From: Mycteria americana
Taxonomy: Eukaryota; Chordata; Aves; Ciconiiformes; Ciconiidae
Assembly: GCF_035582795.1 (NCBI RefSeq)
Contig: NC_134367.1
Coordinates: forward strand, 41,043,062-41,107,061
DNA length: 64,000 nucleotides
Direction: 5' to 3'
The position numbers and the translations under genes were made by a program. Positions 50,801-62,955 of the stretch are shown piece after piece (within the stretch, counting starts at the first letter, position 1; every line of letters begins with the position of its first letter). Under the pieces are notes generated by a model. It was not told where the DNA came from. It ran no database searches and was given only the letters and a program-made list of their open reading frames with translations.

Positions 50801-52894
50801 AGCTATTTGGCAGATTTACGATGGCCAAGCCAGCTCTAGCAAGTTTGGACAATCAGCTGGTTAAAACTGAATGGCAGTTTATGCAACCTGTTACTGCCTT
50901 GGTCTGATATGTTAGCTACCACTTGTTTGTTTGTGGGGTGTTTTTTTAAATATTTGATCTAAAAGGAGAAATATGTTGTTTCAAATTAGTCAGGAAAGTA
51001 ATTCATGATGACAGCATTAGCTTTAACTCAGATTATGAAGCTGACTCCCTGTTTGAGCTAGGTGGCATTCCAAGCTCATGCAGAGAATTTTCCCAGCATA
51101 TTTAAGAATCCATATGAACTGTAAACTATGCTGAATGTTTTATTACCATGCTTGTCCCTCTTTTATTCATGTCACCAGCAACTTGTTTTCACGTTTCCCC
51201 TTTGCAGGGAGAATTGTTTCTTTTAAGCGAGTGTAAAATTGGTTATGCTGTAATATGCATTTAACGAAAAGCGATTGTGTGGTGTTTTATCCAGTGCAAA
51301 AATAAAAGTCATACCCAAGCACTTAAAAGAAGGAAAAGTTTATTCCTTAAGGAAAAAGGATTATACAAGTATGCTTATTTTACATTTTCTATAGTACTGT
51401 ATTGTGCAAGGTGCTGCATTGATTGCTCTGCCTTATTCTTAACAAGAAACAACATCAAGTTAAATAGAAAGGGGTTTCTTCTGAAAGTCTATGGCATTCA
51501 TGTAAACCTGAAGCTTGTCCTGTTTCTTCTTTTAATGTGAATACTTCTATCAGCTGGATGAGGGGAAGAAGTCACTGCCTGTTCTGTCCAACATATTGCT
51601 TCAAGACCCAAAGGGTGAAGGATGTAAAGTATACTTTCATAGGCTGTTTTTCCTTCAGCTTTACCGTTTTACCTCTACCATCCTTAAACAATGTCATCTA
51701 TGACAAATAAGTAGCTGAAATCATAGTACATTTGGTTATGCGAGTATTTGGGCAGAGGGAGACTTTTTACTGGAGTTTCTTTCAAGATTCTTTGAAGCAG
51801 ACTCCTCTGTTCTGCTCTGATTATTCTAGTGCATTGATCAAAATTGCCAAATGGTACCAAAATAGATGTTTGCTATCACTGTTAGCTTGTTTATCCAGTC
51901 CTCCTTTGTTGCTTCTTTCATGCTTTTGCTGTATTTTACTCGTCCTTGATTTCTCTGACATGACCTGTGGTGCTTTTTTGCTGCTGTTAGGAAAGCATCA
52001 GATTGGGTGTTACAGTAAAACAGACAATATTCCAGTCGGGTTCAAGGTTCCAGTAGGGAGCACTAGATGCTGCAGAAGCATCTTCTGTTGCAGCAAAAAG
52101 GTAGAGTATGTAACTTCTTTAAAGGTGACTGTGTATTAAGACCTCCTTTAAAACCAAAATAGGTTTTAATGCAACAGTTTGCCAAAAACTCCGTATTTCT
52201 TACCTGTTGTGTCCTTGACTGGGTTACCTTTGGTCTGTCTTTTGTCTGCGCTATAACCTGGCAGCGGTATTGTGACTGCGAATAACCACATTAAACAGTT
52301 TTCTGATTCAGTTTAATATAACTGTCAATTTTTATTCAGAGGGTTTATTTTGGACACTGCCAAATATAAGAATTTTAAGTATGTTCTTAATGGTACCGCT
52401 AGCTAACTCGGTACAGATATCTAACGTAGATAGGGCAATGCTGAATTTAACTTACACTAAACGTAGTAGAGTTGAAGACAGGAATAAACCTAGTTTTGTT
52501 TTGTCTTGTCTTTTATTGTGACTGACCTGCCTTTCCTGAAGAATTAATGTTAGGTTTTCTTACTTTCTAATACATAAAGCCAGAGACAACTTGCTCAAAG
52601 TCCAATTTTATCATTTGAGCTGCATAATATCCGAGACATGGCAAGTCTGTTAAGATTTTTACTTTTGCATATTAAAAATTAAACAAAATTTTAGCATTTG
52701 TATGGTAAAATGAGTTGAGAACCACTCTGTTCTGTTTTTTGTTCAGGTATGTGGGGGATTCTGTAGCAGAAGAGCTTTATTGTCCAGAGGGCTCTGAACC
52801 AATATTGTCAAAGTTAACAGCTGATGTTAATAAAAAGGGGAACTGTGACTTTTGCTAAATGGCCTTGACAGTATGAGCTATGTAAAATGCTTTC

Positions 52895-53700
52895 ACACTG
52901 ACAAAGCTGATTTTCTTCTGTGATGAAATAGCTGGTTCTGCAGATGAGGGGATAGCAGCAGATGTTTTTCTGCCTGACATCAGCGAAGCCTTGGACTTTG
53001 TCTCTCATAGTATCCTTAGAACAAATCCATGAAATAGTCCACTTATCCAGGCAATATAATAAGGTGGCTGAACTGTGGGTCTCAAAGACTTGTGCCTGGT
53101 AGTATGAAGTGCAGATGGCAGCTGGCTACATATGGCATCCTATCAAGGCTTGACACTGGAGCAAATACTCTCTTTATTAGCGAACTGGATGAGGGGACAG
53201 AGTGCATCCTCAGCACGTTTGCAGATGATGCCGAATTGCTGGGAGCAGTCAATGCACAGGAGGTCAGGGAGGCTATTGAGAGGGACCTCAACAGCCTGGG
53301 GGAATGGGCTGACCTGTAGTTCAGCTAAGGCGAGCACAAAGCCATGCATGTGGGAGGGAGTAGCCCCATGCCCTAGAGACTGGGGGCTGGTGGCTGGGGA
53401 GCAGCTCTGCGGAGCCAGCAGCGTGCCTTTGCAGCAGAGTGCCAGCTACACCTTCAGCTGTGTTAGCAAGAGTGTGGCCGGCAAGCTGAGGAAGAAATGA
53501 TCCCTTTATTAAGTGCCCGTGGGACTGCATCTAGGTACTGGGGGAGGGGGGGTGGGAATCACAATAAATGGTAGTCAAACACAGAAACAGGTTGCCCACA
53601 GAGGCTATGGAGTCTTTGTCCTTCGGGTTACTCACAGTTCCATCAGACGTTACTCCGAACAACTTAGCCTAATGGCCCTGCTTTGAGCAGGGTGTCATAC
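52895..53700 (+). mobile_element. CR1 LINE relic with reverse-transcriptase segment and 3' end (intron 1)
   Basis: From 52,901 the frame reads TKLIFFCDEIAGSADEG, then DVFLPDISEALDFVSHSIL, the CR1 counterpart of DVVYLDFSKAFDTVSHNIL with the catalytic YLD lost. A second frame at 53,167-53,319 reads LFISELDEGTECILSTFADD and continues to a stop; it retains the FADD motif. The 3' part contains 'aggttgcccacagaggctat' and 'ccctgctttgagcagggtgt', typical CR1 3' untranslated blocks. Several frame changes make it non-functional. It sits in the sense direction about 950 bases upstream of ZNF292 exon 2. Confidence 0.85.
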
Positions 53701-54656
53701 AACCTAAATTGCTGCCTGTTACTCTGAGCTTTCTGCCTGTTACAACCCCAAGAACGAAGCAGTAAAATTGATCATCTTAATATGACAGTCTGGAACCTGC
53801 AGCAGTTTGTTTTGCAATCTGTTAAGCTGCCTCAGGCTTGAAAGCAGAGATCCAAGGGGACATGGTTTGGATGCTGGCAGGAGAACCTTACTAGCTACTC
53901 TGCCTTAATGTGCAGCTGAGTCTGAGTCCCCTGGCCCTAACTGCAATGAACAGAAGCCTTTTGTACTGTGGGTGGTGGTGGTGATTCTGTCACTCTCATC
54001 AGTTTTATTTTGGAATCACTGTTTGTAGGTGTTCATGTGGCAAGTAGGAAAACAACTTTTTCACTAATGAGTTTTTGGTGTATAAATGGTGTCTTTAAAA
54101 TCCATAGTTCATACTCCTTTCAGGACTATGTAAAAAGTGATATCCTAAAGATACCTGTATCAGCAAGGTGGCAAGAGAGAAGAAATGTAAAACTGTTCCT
54201 AAAAGTAGAGAAGTTAAAATAAAGGCTAATACTTTCAAATTTACTTGCTTTAGAAGCTGAACTGTCGAGGTGAATGTCTAAAAAATGAGTTTTCAGTCCC
54301 TTAATTATGAATTTCTGAAAAAAAAGTTAAGTATGTATGTTCCCAGATATGGTCTTCAGGTTTCTATATTTGGAAAATATGAAGGTAAAATGAATTGTGT
54401 GGTGATACCATAAGGGGGAAGTGTCACTCATAACATTTTTATATCATCAGAGAATGATTGTGTGTGGAGTTTAAGTTCCAGTTGTTAATGAAACAATAAA
54501 TTTTAAGGAAAGAAGGCATGCTTTGAGAACATTTAATTCATATTAAGAAGATAGATGTAATCATTAAGAAGGATAGTCTACTAGTTAGGAGTATAAAACT
54601 AAAAACTTACATTTGTTCCTGAATTTTGGGGTTGTTTTTTTCCTTTTCCTAAACAG

Positions 54657-54811
54657 ACATTGCTGGAATATGCAGAAAAGTGGAAAACATCAGAAGACCC
54701 TCTGCCCCTGTTAGAGGTGTATACAGTGGCTATCCGAAGTTATGTTAAAGCACGACCTTATCTTACCTCTGAGTGTGAAAATGTAGCCTTTGTGCTTGAA
54801 CGTTTAGCACT
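54657..54811 (+). CDS. ZNF292: ZNF292 exon 2 (residues 55-105 plus two bases)
   Basis: This 155-base exon is preceded by a pyrimidine-rich acceptor (tttttccttttcctaaacag) and followed by a consensus gtgagt donor. It encodes TLLEYAEKWKTSEDPLPLLE and then VYTVAIRSYVKARPYLTSEC, which I recognise as the conserved N-terminal domain shared by ZNF292 and RLF. In RLF the corresponding region reads much like LLEVYRLAIQSFASARPYLT. It joins exon 1 in phase 0 and leaves two bases (CT) of a leucine codon for exon 3. The segment looks alpha-helical. Its molecular role is not established as far as I know; it lies far from the DNA-binding fingers. No frameshift or stop is visible. A 30,171-base intron separates it from exon 1. 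Confidence 0.96.
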
Positions 54812-55341
54812 GTGAGTATGTTTTTCAGTTACTAAAACCAATCTGTATGGTATTAACTTTTCACTGCCTAAATGCTTTTCCAATCCAGTTCACGATCTAT
54901 AGAAATTCTACATAGGTTGGGAAGCACCTTCCTTCCTCATGGTGAATGCTCTTATGTGAGAATGTCTTTGGTTGTTGGAAATCGGGCAGTCTTGAGGACT
55001 CCTGATCTAGGACAAGCCAACATCCCTGGCTTGAAACACTTTGCTACTGTTGATCTGCATACAATCTGGAAGTGCATCAATTTACACAGGCTGTTACAGG
55101 GTTGGACTTGAATGATAAATCCAATTTTTTTCAAAATCAGTGTCTTTCAGAGAGTTTGCTTTTACAGTTTCCTCAAGAGTGTCCATGACCTTCTTTTCTT
55201 TATATGTTCAAAGAAAGCAAAGTGTTTTGTGACTTTGGCATTTCAAACAAATAACTATTTGGATATAAAAATAAAGAATTGTTGATTATACATTTTAAAA
55301 GCCAAAAATTGCCTTGAATAATATTCCCATTTGACTTCCAG
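54812..55341 (+). other. ZNF292: ZNF292 intron 2
   Basis: A 530-base intron with a gtgagt donor. It contains an 80-codon chance frame (54,872-55,111) with no similarity that I recognise. Confidence 0.9.
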
Positions 55342-55420
55342 AAGCTGTATTGAACTTCTACTGTGTCTGCCTCTTGATTTACCTGAAAATAAATGGGAAG
55401 AATTTCAGGCTTTTGTACAG
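55342..55420 (+). CDS. ZNF292: ZNF292 exon 3 (residues 106-132)
   Basis: This 79-base exon lies between a ttgacttccag acceptor and a CAG/gtgagt donor. Its first base completes the split leucine codon from exon 2. It then encodes SCIELLLCLPLDLPENKWEE followed by FQAFVQ, ending in phase 0. The LSC-ELLLCLP motif is a hallmark of the ZNF292/RLF N-terminal helical domain; mammalian ZNF292 has a valine where this bird has isoleucine. Introns on both sides are short by the standard of this gene (530 and 1,373 bases). Nothing is truncated or missing. Confidence 0.95.
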
Positions 55421-56793
55421 GTGAGTTTGATTCATGAAATGAAGACTTAGTAGCTTTTAAGAATGATTTGGAAACCTAGGGATATTAAGTATGTAGCATG
55501 TCTGAAGACTTGTTTCTTGGTAGCTGATAAAGACCAAGGCCTTCAGCTGGAAATCCTATGTACTCTGCAGTAATTGCTGTCAGTCATATAATTTGTCTGT
55601 CATAGTTCATGTAGCAGCTGTGCAGAAAAAAATATTTTCAGCTACTTGAAAGAAAGCTCATGTTTTAAAAGATACTTGTCTATTAACATTGTTAGAAATT
55701 AAATAATATATAAGTCATTCTTTACTATTTATTGTTGTACATTTGAGACTTACTATGAATGAAAGAGCTACCAATACTGCAGGATTGTTAGATCTTCCAT
55801 GGGGCACTAGCTGGTTAAGGGTTAGGGCTCTGCTTTAAAGGAAGGTGTTGAAACAAGTTCAGCTCCTCAATATTTATCAGAAATATGTAGTGGGAGGTCC
55901 TGCCTACAGCTAAAAAAAAAAAGTGGGGTTTAGGGCGAAGGCAGGAATAATAGTGAAAAAGACCAGGTACAGTTACCTCAGGATTCTTGGCCAGATAACA
56001 TAGGAAGATGCAAGGCTGATTTTTAGAGTGGATTTTGACTAGCAACTGCCTGATGTAAATCAATTCTGAAGAGGTGTGTTTGGTGCCAGGAGGTTCCACA
56101 GCCTTCAGAGCAGGTGGAAAAGTAAAAGAAAAGTGAGAAGAGAGAGAGAGATGAGCCCTTTCTTTTTTTTAAGGACCAGCGTTAGTTGTGCATTGCTACT
56201 TAAGCCATAGATTTTTGCAGGTATTTAGTTTACTCCCAAACATACATCTGCTTTCAGAATTTATGCTAGTATCTAAATGCAGTAGAAACTATTTTAATTG
56301 ATTTTAAGAATCCAGCCTCCCTTCATCATATTTGCATAGAACCATGCAGTGAGGTCTCACAGCTTAAATCTTTCACCTTACAAAAATATTTTTTCAGTGT
56401 CTCCAGTGCATAAAAATTGAGCTGCTGAAAAGTCTGAAAAGAGTTTAGGCAGCTGGTGCCAGACCAATATGTGGACCAGAGAAGTTGCTCATCCATTTTT
56501 AAAAGGGAGGCCTATTTCCAAATTTAGATTCAGAAATTTAACAAGTAGCCATGTTAATAACTCTCAAGGCAAGTTTGAGGCACTCAGTTGTTTTGGTTTC
56601 TCAGCCTAAATCTTAGGTGACAGAGGCATAAGTAAAACCTATATAGTCTGAATATTAAGATTGTTTTGTTATACATTTAACTCTTTATCTGGTAAGGGGG
56701 GTTTTTTGACATAAGGTATAAAGGAGTATAAAAGACACATATTCTTAATATCTTTTTTAAACAATACTTTGTTTTGTAAAATATATTCTTCAG
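55421..56793 (+). other. ZNF292: ZNF292 intron 3
   Basis: A 1,373-base intron with a gtgagt donor and an attcttcag acceptor. No feature is recognised apart from short simple A and GA runs near 55,910 and 56,135. Confidence 0.9.
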
Positions 56794-56929
56794 GTGGCTC
56801 ATAAAAACTTGATGGAAAATGGCAGCCGGGAACTGCACATTTTAACTACACTTACACAAGAGAAGGGGGTGTGGAAGAACCCAGTGTTGTGTGCTATTCT
56901 TTCCCAGGAACAGTTGGATCCAGATAAAG
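56794..56929 (+). CDS. ZNF292: ZNF292 exon 4 (residues 133-177)
   Basis: This 136-base exon follows an atatattcttcag acceptor and ends AAAG/gtaaaa, leaving one base (G) of the next codon. It encodes VAHKNLMENGSRELHILTTL and then TQEKGVWKNPVLCAILSQEQ and LDPDK. The GVWKNPVL-ILSQ motif is shared by ZNF292 and RLF. In the mammalian protein the next residues are VNEFLAFEG, so exon 5 should begin with the last two bases of a valine codon. I found no such acceptor in the remaining 7,071 bases, so the window ends inside intron 4 and the protein continues beyond it. Confidence 0.95.
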
Positions 56930-57959
56930 GTAAAATTTAAAACTGTGATTGGGATAAAATATGCCTCATTTTTATAATACATTGAAATATTATTATGATA
57001 TATGGAAGTCTTGTTGAATATAGTTTATGTGATAATTTATAAGCTATATAAATAAATATACTGTAGCATTTTCTGAATTAAGACAGTATGTTCCTAGGAA
57101 TATACAAAGAATTTATGTTGGTATTTTGCATAAAACGTAATCATACCTGGAGATCTCTTGCCATTTTCTTTATAAGCTGTGTGAAGGGAGATTACATACA
57201 GGCTATTTTACAATGGGGTAAGTTCAGTACTGGTATGCAAAAATTACTAGACATAAAAAATACTTTTTTTTTTTTAATGAGAATGGCATTTACTCAGTTA
57301 TGAAAAGCAAAGAGGGCCATTACGAAACATTCATTTAGACCGGAGTTCTGAGAATGGCTAAAAGTAGTTGCACAGGGAAGAGTATATGATCAGCAGAGGT
57401 TTACAATGATATTTTCCTGATGTATTATTTCCATTGTTCATGATTTGCAATTCAGAAGTGGTATCCTTGTGTTAATAAGTCTTAGCTGGTTTTTTGATTC
57501 TTTGCCTAATTGGTTTTAGAATCTGTATGAAGTGTCACACCTAAGCGTCTGTGGCAGAGTTACACAGTTCTCATGTCAAGTAAAGTAGTTCCTCTTACTG
57601 TCTGCCTCCTTTTAGTCTGATGCCTGCTTCTCTCATGTGATACTCTCTATTTATTAAAAAGTAAGCTATTCTCGTGTCTTTTAATGAATGCATCATAAGA
57701 TATGATTCAATAGACTGCTGTCATATCCCATCTTCTCTCTTCTGTAGTGTCTATTCCCTACCATCTTCTGGCTTTACTGTCCCATTCCTCATATGGGGGA
57801 CAAAAGGTTTATTCAGCAGTCAACATGTAGGTGCACTGATTTTCTGCTTTTTTCTGCATTCCTTTCATAGTATTTCCTAACATTAGACTTGCTTCTTGAC
57901 TGAGCGTTGAACCAATGTTTTCTTAAAACTGTCTGGTTTAGTCCCAATTTCTTTCATGA

Positions 57960-58650
57960 GGAGTAGTACCTCTTTCAGCATTAGGATTTTCCCCTAACAC
58001 ACAGCCTATTTTTCTGTATGCACAGTTAGGATTGCATTTTTTCCCAATGAAAATCACTTTGGGGTTTTTATCAACATTTTAGTTTTGTCTGTCATGCTAC
58101 GTTATGGAGTGCAGTCCTCTTCAGTCTTTTACTGTTGGCATGTTTTTACTACCCTGCTTTTATCAGCACGTTTCATCACTTTGTTCTCTACCCCCCTTTC
58201 CCAAATATTTATAAAAATGCTGGACAGCAGAGGTCCTGGTACAGATCCTCAGGGAACCCACTGAGAGTTTGTTTTCTTTTTTCTTTTCTTCTTTTAATGG
58301 ATAATTTGTCTGTATAAAGATCTTCTTTTTGCTACCAAGGTAGTTTGGTATCTTTAGGGGTTTTGAGGGACTTCTTTTAATGCCTTTAGAAAATTAATTG
58401 GATCTCCTTTATTCATATTATCACAACTCCCTCAGATAAGTCCAGTAAATGTATAATGTGATTTGTTATTTTTTATAAAAGTCGTGCTTACTCTTCCACA
58501 AGATTAGCATTTTGCTGCTTCTTTTAATAATTTATTATGCTTCTAATACAGATTTTGGATTGGTATGTGGTTCTCAGAGTCCCCCAGAGTACTCTTTTAC
58601 TAGCTTCATATCAACCACCTTCTAGTCCTCTTAGCAGTAAGGTACTTCCA
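57960..58650 (-). mobile_element. Old CR1-family LINE relic, minus strand (intron 4)
   Basis: The plus strand carries 'tttatcagcacgtttcatca', 'cactttgttctctac' and 'ggtcctggtacagatcctca', the antisense of the CR1 KFADD and GSVLGP-LF blocks in the expected order. Farther right come degraded pieces of the upstream FSKAFDTV region. It is interrupted by indels and a pyrimidine run near 58,270. Edges are approximate. Confidence 0.6.
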
Positions 58651-58993
58651 AGAGGGAGGTTTAATTACTATTTGACTTGCCTTTTACTTTACTTGCCTAT
58701 TTGGGGGTTTTTTAAGAACTTCCTCATGAATCTGATTTTGATGACTATTTATTTTATCAGTGTTTTCCTGCAAAGTTTTTTACGGACATTTCAGGATTCC
58801 TTTTACTCCTGAATGTTTATTTAAGGATGCTTCTGCCTTGCACTTGACTGACTGACTCCTGTTACAGTTATTACTTGTATCAGTGGCAAGATTGTCATAC
58901 TACATATCCATATTTTTGTTACTCAGTTGACACGCTGTTCTCTAGCTATTGTCATCGTCTGTAATACTGGATTGTTTTGTGTCATCTTCTTGC

Positions 58994-59033
58994 TAATTTG
59001 AAGGATATTTTAGTAATTTGAAGGATATTTTAG
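58994..59033 (+). repeat. Perfect 2 x 20-bp tandem repeat
   Basis: taatttgaaggatattttag occurs twice in a row, followed by a partial third unit (taat), in intron 4. Confidence 0.9.
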
Positions 59034-62000
59034 TAATACCAAAACTCCATTGCCCAGAGATCTGGCTTTCTTGTCTGTAATCCAACACTCCCACTAGCTA
59101 CCACTTACCCTCTTTCAGTGGACAGCTGTCTCTCAGCAGTCTTCAACCTTAACTCCAATATAACACTCTCTGGAATATTTGTAAACTTTGCTTACAGGAT
59201 TTTGGTTTTGTTCTTAATGTTGCCTTTACCATTTGCTATTTCAGAAGTTCCCAAGTATTTAAGTAGTCAGCTTGTTACACTGGGATGTTATCATTTGACA
59301 GATTTGGTCAATTTGGTCTTTGAGTAATGGTTAGTGTAAACATTTATCTGTTGGAGATAAAAAACCTAGTTGAGAATGGAGGTGTTTTTCCTAATATCAT
59401 CCTCTTAAGCTTTTGTTGCCTGTATTTGTTTCAGTTATTTCTTCATGTTTGTTTTATTTTATTTCAGTCTTGGTAGTCTCAATTATGACCTATTCAGAAT
59501 AATTATAACCTATTCAGAGTCTTTCACATAACCAGATATCTGCTGAATTTTAGGTCTGTGATTATCTCTTCTTGAAGGCCTCTGTTGTTGACTCCAGAAG
59601 GTCAGTTTGCCTCTTTGCGTCTCCTGTAGGAAGCACAACTAGGTGTCTGTTTCATCTCGGAGACAGATCCTTTTGAATTCCTCTATTTTAAAATTGTACA
59701 AACTCAGGACAGAGTGTGAGAGAAGTTAATTTTCTCTGACCACACAGCACAGCTGGTTTGTTCTGACTACAGCCAAGCAAATACAGGCTTGTCTGAACTG
59801 AACTACTCTCTTGCTCTCCTAGTTTTGGGAATGGACTGTTGCATGGGTTCCACCTAAATATGAGCAGGAAGTACTCATTTCCTAAGATGTTAGGGAGACT
59901 GTTCTCAGAGTGCCATGTCATTAAGTAATTTCCCTACTCCTGACTGCCTTGGGCACAGCTCAGTTTTCTGATGAATGTATTTCTGTAAGGATTCATGCAC
60001 TGAGCTCAAAAAACATAGAGGATGGATAGCCAGTTGTTTGAAGCACTGGCAAGAATGGCATGCCTGTCACTGATTTCTTTGGTGCTGACGGGTATTACTG
60101 CATTACTACAAGATGTTCATACAGTACTATGATATAAAATAGTAAAATCTGTCTTGAACTGTACTGCAGCAACTACATACATACAGTAGATACAGATTTG
60201 TGTGTGTGTACATATAAAATATTTTCACAGTGGAAAGAGTTTCCGGTCACTTGATTTGTCACTTGCTTGGGTGACAAACATTGGCATTGCCCTGTTTTTT
60301 TAGCCCATCTCTGACCACGAATGTTGGTAAATCTGGCTTAAGTTACCAGATTCTGTGCAATAGATGTCACCAAATAAAAGAGAATCTCCTTTTGGGAACT
60401 ATTGTAATGCTGATACCCCACTTGAGTTGTTTCTGAAGAAAATTTATCTCTCTCCCTTGCAAGTGGAACATCAGCATTGTCCCTTGGGTCTGTGCTTGTT
60501 CCCACAATGCTAATCTGTTTTGTATAGAAGACTAGCCTGGAAATGGGAATTTGGATTCGTAATGAGCTAGGGAATATATTTTTTTTTTTCTTATTCTTGA
60601 CTGGTGACTCCAAAGAGAATTTATTTGCAGAAACTGAATTGTCAGCAGGGTCTTTGGATGTCATTTGTGGGCCCACTAAATGGACATCTGGAGTTGATAG
60701 TACTACTAACGGGTGCCATCTGAGAGATTTCCCGAGAGAAACTCCTTTTGAGTTTCCTGAATCTGTTTGGTATTGTGTCATGAATCAATCTACATTCATT
60801 TGAAGAATGTCCAGGTAATCTTCCACTCCTTTAGAGCAGTTCAGTGCCGAAAAGAGAGATCCTTCCCCCAGATCCACATATCTTATTATTTCTTGCTTCT
60901 GTCCCTTGCCTATGTCTTTACCCAACAGGACCCACAACAATGATGTGACTAGGCCTGCAACTTCTTGATTCAAATTCTGGTTCCTCAGTAGTATTATCTC
61001 TTAAAAGAGTGTTCAGGAGCTGTAAATTGCTTGCTTGTTCATGTGAATTTTCTTTTTTTCCACCTAAACCTGCCTTCTGTGTCTTTGAAGAATGTCTTTC
61101 AAATTTTGAGTTTTGTCTATGTAGCATCATGGACATTTTAGACTTAAGACATCACCTGAAGTTACATGATCCCATCAGGTCATGAGGATAGCAGAGTACC
61201 AGTCTTCTCAAATGATATTTCAGAGATCCCTTACGAGCACGTTGGTAACATTCTTTGCTGTGGAGCACCGCTCAACCAGTTTCCATTGACCTCAAATAGT
61301 GGGAACAACTAGTCTCAGTACCAAAGCAGAAAGAAATTTGGAAAGATATCCTAGATGTGAAAATAAAATATCTTATCCACATCGTTAAATTCAAGATGGC
61401 AGTATTAGCTGTGATCACTGACTAGTCTGAAAGTAAATGGTTCACCTGCTTTAGCACTCAGCAACTGTTTTCATATTGCTATCAGATATTGCATTGCATT
61501 TGCATGTTGACTGGACCTCCTACTACTTCAGGTTTCAGCTACATGGCTACTTTTTTCTTGAGATTGCATATGATGAACAGGAAGCACTTGTTATTTGGAG
61601 AGAGGAATTTTCCATGTTTCTCTGCTTTATTGATTGGTTAGGGAAGGAAACCTTAGTAAGATAGTCTTAATTCTTCACGTGATAGTGGGTCTTTTGTCTT
61701 ATCGGCCTCCTTCTGAACTACCAGATAGCTTAATTTGAGTTCAGAACTGATTTAATCTTGAATTGAAGCTGATCTGAATTCATGGCAACCATAATTTATG
61801 TTTCTTGAAGTTGTGTGGCTAATCTGGTCGGCCTTATTGCTTAGCATACCAAAGACTGAAAGTTGAAGTATGCCTAAATGGTTTGGGTTATGTGATAGCT
61901 TGTGCAAGGGTAAAACACTCTACTACTGCATTTCCACCTTCAGTTTCTGTGGCTTGTGCTTTTGAGCATGAATCTGTTTTTCCATCCTTGAGGTTGTAGT

Positions 62001-62392
62001 TTTCTTGTAGTGATGGTGAAATCCTTCAAAGCTGTCATTGGTATCTCCTCAGCTGGTACTGAGGGTGAGTAGAGGAACTGTCTAGGGGAAAAGGATCTGA
62101 GATAACCCTACAAAAAGCCAGGCTGCTGCTGCTGCTTTTTTTCATCTGATTCTCCTTAAATACTTAAACTTGGATGTCAAGAATTAAGTTCTTGAATTTT
62201 TCATAAGTTTAAATGTCGTAGATGGACTTCTGAAGTATGTCCCACCGAAAAGACGTTCAAGGATACAAACATGACTATTCAGAGGTTATCAGGGTGGATA
62301 ACAGGCAGGTTAGAATTTAAACAGCCAGCATGGAACTATTTTCAGTAATCAGAGCATCTGCTGCCAGAAGTCGAATGACACCAGCAGCCTCA

Positions 62393-62394
<2 letters not shown>

Positions 62395-62423
<29 letters not shown>
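62395..62423 (+). repeat. A29 homopolymer
   Basis: Twenty-nine consecutive adenines interrupt the sequence just before the possible recombinase fragment. It may be a retroposed tail or simple expansion. Length in assemblies of such runs is often unreliable. Confidence 0.9.
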
Positions 62424-62425
<2 letters not shown>

Positions 62426-62429
62426 GTTT

Positions 62430-62955
62430 GCATCCTGGGTATATTCAAAGCAGCCACCTGGAACTTCTTTTACCCTTTCACCAGACAATATGCCATCGTA
62501 GAAGCATCCAGGATTGGTGCTACATTCAGCAGAATTGTGCTGAGATGTTGTTTGCATGAAGGATTCTGAGACCCAGCTCCAGGTAAATATGAAAGTATCG
62601 AGTACAGTTCAGTCACCCACAGTGTGAACGCACATGTGGACTAACACTTGAAGATGACTACAGAGGTTACTGACTAGTAACTGAAGTTCTTTGAGATGGA
62701 TAGTCCACATGTACATTCACCTCCTGCCTTCATCCTCCTTGGCCAGAGCAAGGTTGAGAAGACAAAAAGGTCTGTGGTAGATTAATCTATACCTACCCAA
62801 GAATTGGCGAAGAGTAGAGTTAGTAGGATTATGAGTGTTTTCAGTAAGGCAAAAATTCTTTGCTTTGTGCTCTACAAGTCCTCCAGTTAGCCAAAACGTG
62901 ACATACATGTGGACTGTCCACCATAGAGAACTTACTACTACAGAACTGTGCTCGC
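62430..62955 (+). mobile_element. Possible DIRS-like retroelement relic (recombinase end and palindromic terminus)
   Basis: A short plus-strand frame contains KAATWNFFYPFTRQYAIVEA (about 62,447-62,506). It resembles the C-terminal catalytic-tyrosine segment of DIRS-type tyrosine recombinases (ATW-S--TF--HY pattern). About 50 bases after its stop lies a palindrome (62,624-62,720), and a further inverted copy of one arm lies at 62,898-62,948. Inverted terminal repeats are a known DIRS trait. The family assignment rests on memory of similar sequences in reptile and bird genomes and is uncertain; the palindrome itself is directly visible. Nothing here is intact. Confidence 0.4.
62624..62720. repeat. 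Imperfect 97-bp palindrome with third arm at 62,898-62,948
   Basis: The left arm gtgaacgcacatgtggacta (62,624-62,643) is the reverse complement, 18 of 20 matching, of tagtccacatgtacattcac (62,701-62,720). Less perfect pairing continues inward around centre 62,672. The segment 62,898-62,948 is again inverted relative to the right arm, sharing 'agtccacatgta' and 'aagttct'. Confidence 0.8.

Larger units (their letters stand above)
24486..54656 (+). other. ZNF292: ZNF292 intron 1
   Basis: This intron of 30,171 bases runs from a gtcagg donor to a ttcctaaacag acceptor. After the CpG-rich first ~650 bases it is AT-rich. It holds the poly-G run, the pogo/Tigger relic and the CR1 relic listed separately. 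I see no coding exon or RNA gene inside. The stretches 39,870-41,000 and 47,340-48,960 have a somewhat different, less AT-rich texture, suggestive of old inserted sequence, but I cannot assign them. Confidence 0.85.

Noticed and set aside
54872..55111. 80-codon frame in intron 2 as an alternative exon
   Set aside because: No flanking splice consensus in phase and no family similarity.
60338..60781. 147-codon minus-strand frame in intron 4
   Set aside because: Lys/Ser-rich with a lysine run from a poly-T tract and no recognisable domain; probably chance or part of an old insertion.
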